DNA of 7,034 nucleotides, taken from NCBI GenBank assembly GCA_002295325.1, contig DBGA01000039.1, positions 29,863 through 36,896 on the forward strand, written 5' to 3'. The translations under genes were made by a program, and so were the position numbers. The notes under the pieces were generated by a model, which was not told where the DNA came from, did not search any database, and was given only the letters and a program-made list of their open reading frames with translations. This DNA is from Ruminococcaceae bacterium UBA866. GTDB lineage: Bacteria > Bacillota > Clostridia > Oscillospirales > Ruminococcaceae. Below, piece by piece: positions 6,460 to 7,034 of this stretch (position 1 is the stretch's first letter; each line of letters starts with the position of its first letter).

Positions 6460-6503
6460 GAAATAAGAGTGAAAAGCACAAATGTGCTTTTCACTCTTAT
6501 TTC
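6460..6503 (+). terminator. Perfect 20-bp hairpin, terminator between the UPF0340 gene and kdp
   Basis: The left arm 6460-6479 (GAAATAAGAGTGAAAAGCAC) is exactly complementary to the right arm 6484-6503 around the loop AAAT. The right arm is pyrimidine-rich and continues into ATCTTTA, so the U-tract is interrupted but present. It lies 60 bases after the UPF0340 stop. The 59 bases between (6401-6459) hold nothing recognisable. On the opposite strand the stem is followed by TTGGCTGTTTTG, so it could act in both directions, though no converging gene is present. Confidence 0.75.
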
Positions 6504-6553
6504 ATCTTTACACAACCTTAACATTCTAACTGGTCTTTCTAACACTATCTTGA

Positions 6554-6585
6554 TTTTTGATATGTTAAGATATCTATATCAAAAA
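6554..6585 (+). promoter_or_regulatory. Inverted repeat upstream of kdpF, candidate operator
   Basis: TTTTTGATAT (6554-6563) and ATATCAAAAA (6576-6585) are a perfect 10-bp dyad around 12 bases, which include the palindrome AGATATCT (6568-6575). It ends just before the kdpF ribosome binding site. A poor promoter match overlaps it: TTGATT (6550-6555) and TATATC (6575-6580), spacing 19. Kdp operons are usually induced at low potassium by the KdpD/KdpE two-component system, so this could be a KdpE-type site or cover the promoter. The assignment is inference from position and symmetry. Confidence 0.4.
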
Positions 6586-6587
6586 AC

Positions 6588-6597
6588 AAGGGAGAGG
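6588..6597 (+). promoter_or_regulatory. Ribosome binding site of kdpF
   Basis: AAGGGAGAGG lies 7 bases before GTG 6605. This strong site supports translation of a 29-codon gene with a non-ATG start that is easy to miss. Confidence 0.75.
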
Positions 6598-6604
6598 ATT
6601 TTAA

Positions 6605-6694
6605 GTGCAATTCATTGTGGTTGCTATTGGTGCAATTTCACTTATACTGTTTGGGTACTTAGCATATATTTTATTTAGAGGTGATAAAAAATGA
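6605..6694 (+). CDS. kdpF: KdpF, small membrane subunit of the potassium-transporting ATPase
   Basis: This 29-codon gene starts at GTG and ends at TGA 6692-6694. It encodes one hydrophobic helix (FIVVAIGAISLILFGYLAYI, residues 3-22) followed by LFRGDKK. KdpF proteins are about 29 residues long, are single membrane helices often with 'GYL.Y.L' near the end, and lie directly before kdpA, where they stabilise the KdpABC complex in the membrane. All of this fits here: length, helix, GYLAYIL (17-23), strong ribosome binding site AAGGGAGAGG, and a stop codon overlapping the kdpA start as ATGA. A competing longer frame (6469-6678) begins inside the upstream terminator hairpin and has no protein resemblance. 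Confidence rests mainly on context, because a 29-residue helix alone is weak evidence. Confidence 0.85.
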   Translation: MQFIVVAIGAISLILFGYLAYILFRGDKK

Positions 6695-7034
6695 TAGTTA
6701 CAATTTTACAATATGTACTTTATCTTGTTGTATTAGTAATTCTTGCAATTCCACTTGGTGGGTACATTGGAAAAATTATGAATGGTGAGAAAGTTATCCT
6801 TTCAAAGATTCTAGTTCCATTTGAAAAACTAATCTATCGTTCCATAAAGGTTGACAAAGACGAGCAAATGAGCTGGAAGAAATATAGTGCTTGCATATTA
6901 ATTTTCAGCGTAGTTGGGTTCATATTGCTGTTTCTCATGAATATTTTACAAGGGGTATTACCCCTTAACCCAGAAAAATTATCAGGCGTTTCATGGCATC
7001 TTGCCTTTAATACAACTGCAAGTTTTGTGACAAA
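6691..7034 (+). CDS. kdpA: KdpA, potassium-translocating subunit of the Kdp ATPase, 5' part
   Basis: The first 114 codons of kdpA run off the right edge; the full protein is usually about 560-600 residues. KdpA is the channel-like subunit that selects and conducts potassium in the KdpFABC pump, used when external potassium is scarce. Visible features are a first membrane helix at about 3-22 ending in IPLGGYIGK (20-28), the segment PFEKLIYR (43-50), the conserved DEQMSWKKY (57-65), a second helix at about 67-86, then LPLNP (90-94) and LAFNTTASFVT (104-114). The last of these leads into the first selectivity loop, typically 'SFVTNTNWQ', which is cut by the window end. ATG 6691 follows AGAGGTGA (6677-6684) with 6 bases spacing and overlaps the kdpF stop by four bases, so translation is coupled. 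kdpB and kdpC would be expected downstream. Confidence 0.96.
   Translation, partial: MIVTILQYVLYLVVLVILAIPLGGYIGKIMNGEKVILSKILVPFEKLIYRSIKVDKDEQMSWKKYSACILIFSVVGFILLFLMNILQGVLPLNPEKLSGVSWHLAFNTTASFVT

Noticed and set aside
6504..6604. A c-di-AMP (ydaO) or other riboswitch before kdp
   Set aside because: Only about 100 bases lie between the hairpin and kdpF, and no conserved riboswitch core is visible; the symmetry present is a simple dyad.
6469..6678. 69-codon forward frame starting at GTG
   Set aside because: It starts inside the 20-bp terminator hairpin, has no ribosome binding site, and overlaps kdpF in another frame.
1..7034. CRISPR array, insertion sequence, tRNA, rRNA or phage defence cluster
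   Set aside because: There are no spaced direct repeats, no transposase-like frame with terminal repeats, no tRNA-like cloverleaf and no nuclease or defence domains in any supported frame.

Overview
The window looks like chromosomal DNA from a low-GC Firmicute, most likely an anaerobic member of the Clostridia. The evidence is strongly AT-rich spacers, purine-rich Shine-Dalgarno sites before nearly every gene, AGA-dominated arginine codons, frequent TTG/GTG starts, and a gene set (GH94 glycoside phosphorylase, double-Cache chemoreceptor, EcsA-like ABC ATPase, UPF0340 protein, Kdp potassium pump) common in that class. This placement is inference from composition and protein resemblance; no species is named.

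Layout, all genes on the + strand: (1) 3-152, the last 49 codons of a GH94-type phosphorylase, followed by a terminator-like hairpin at 224-251. (2) 153-736, a long AT-rich spacer with a possible degraded minus-strand coding remnant (287-457) and weak candidate promoters. (3) 737-2719, a complete transmembrane methyl-accepting chemotaxis protein, closed by a hairpin terminator at 2732-2761. (4) 2805-5762, a self-contained transcription unit: a near-consensus promoter, a winged-helix regulator starting at TTG 2868, an EcsA-like ABC ATPase, and a 12-helix permease whose start overlaps the ATPase stop, then a terminator. (5) 5775-6503, a single-gene unit for a UPF0340/YwlG-family protein, ending in a perfect 20-bp hairpin. 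(6) 6554 to the end, the start of a kdp operon: a 10-bp dyad, the 29-residue kdpF and the first 114 codons of kdpA, the two overlapping by ATGA.

Functionally these are separate short units rather than one system. The regulator-ATPase-permease unit reads as an autoregulated ABC exporter of unknown substrate. The kdp genes belong to high-affinity potassium uptake. The MCP couples an extracellular ligand to flagellar control. The phosphorylase tail points to intracellular beta-glucan or cellodextrin breakdown.

I found no mobile element, CRISPR array, tRNA, rRNA or recognisable riboswitch, and nothing that clearly amounts to an undescribed system. The points most worth a second look are the regulator start codon (a longer reading frame would translate its own promoter), the twofold repeat inside the permease, the terminator/promoter overlap before the UPF0340 gene, the dyad before kdpF, and the possible minus-strand remnant.
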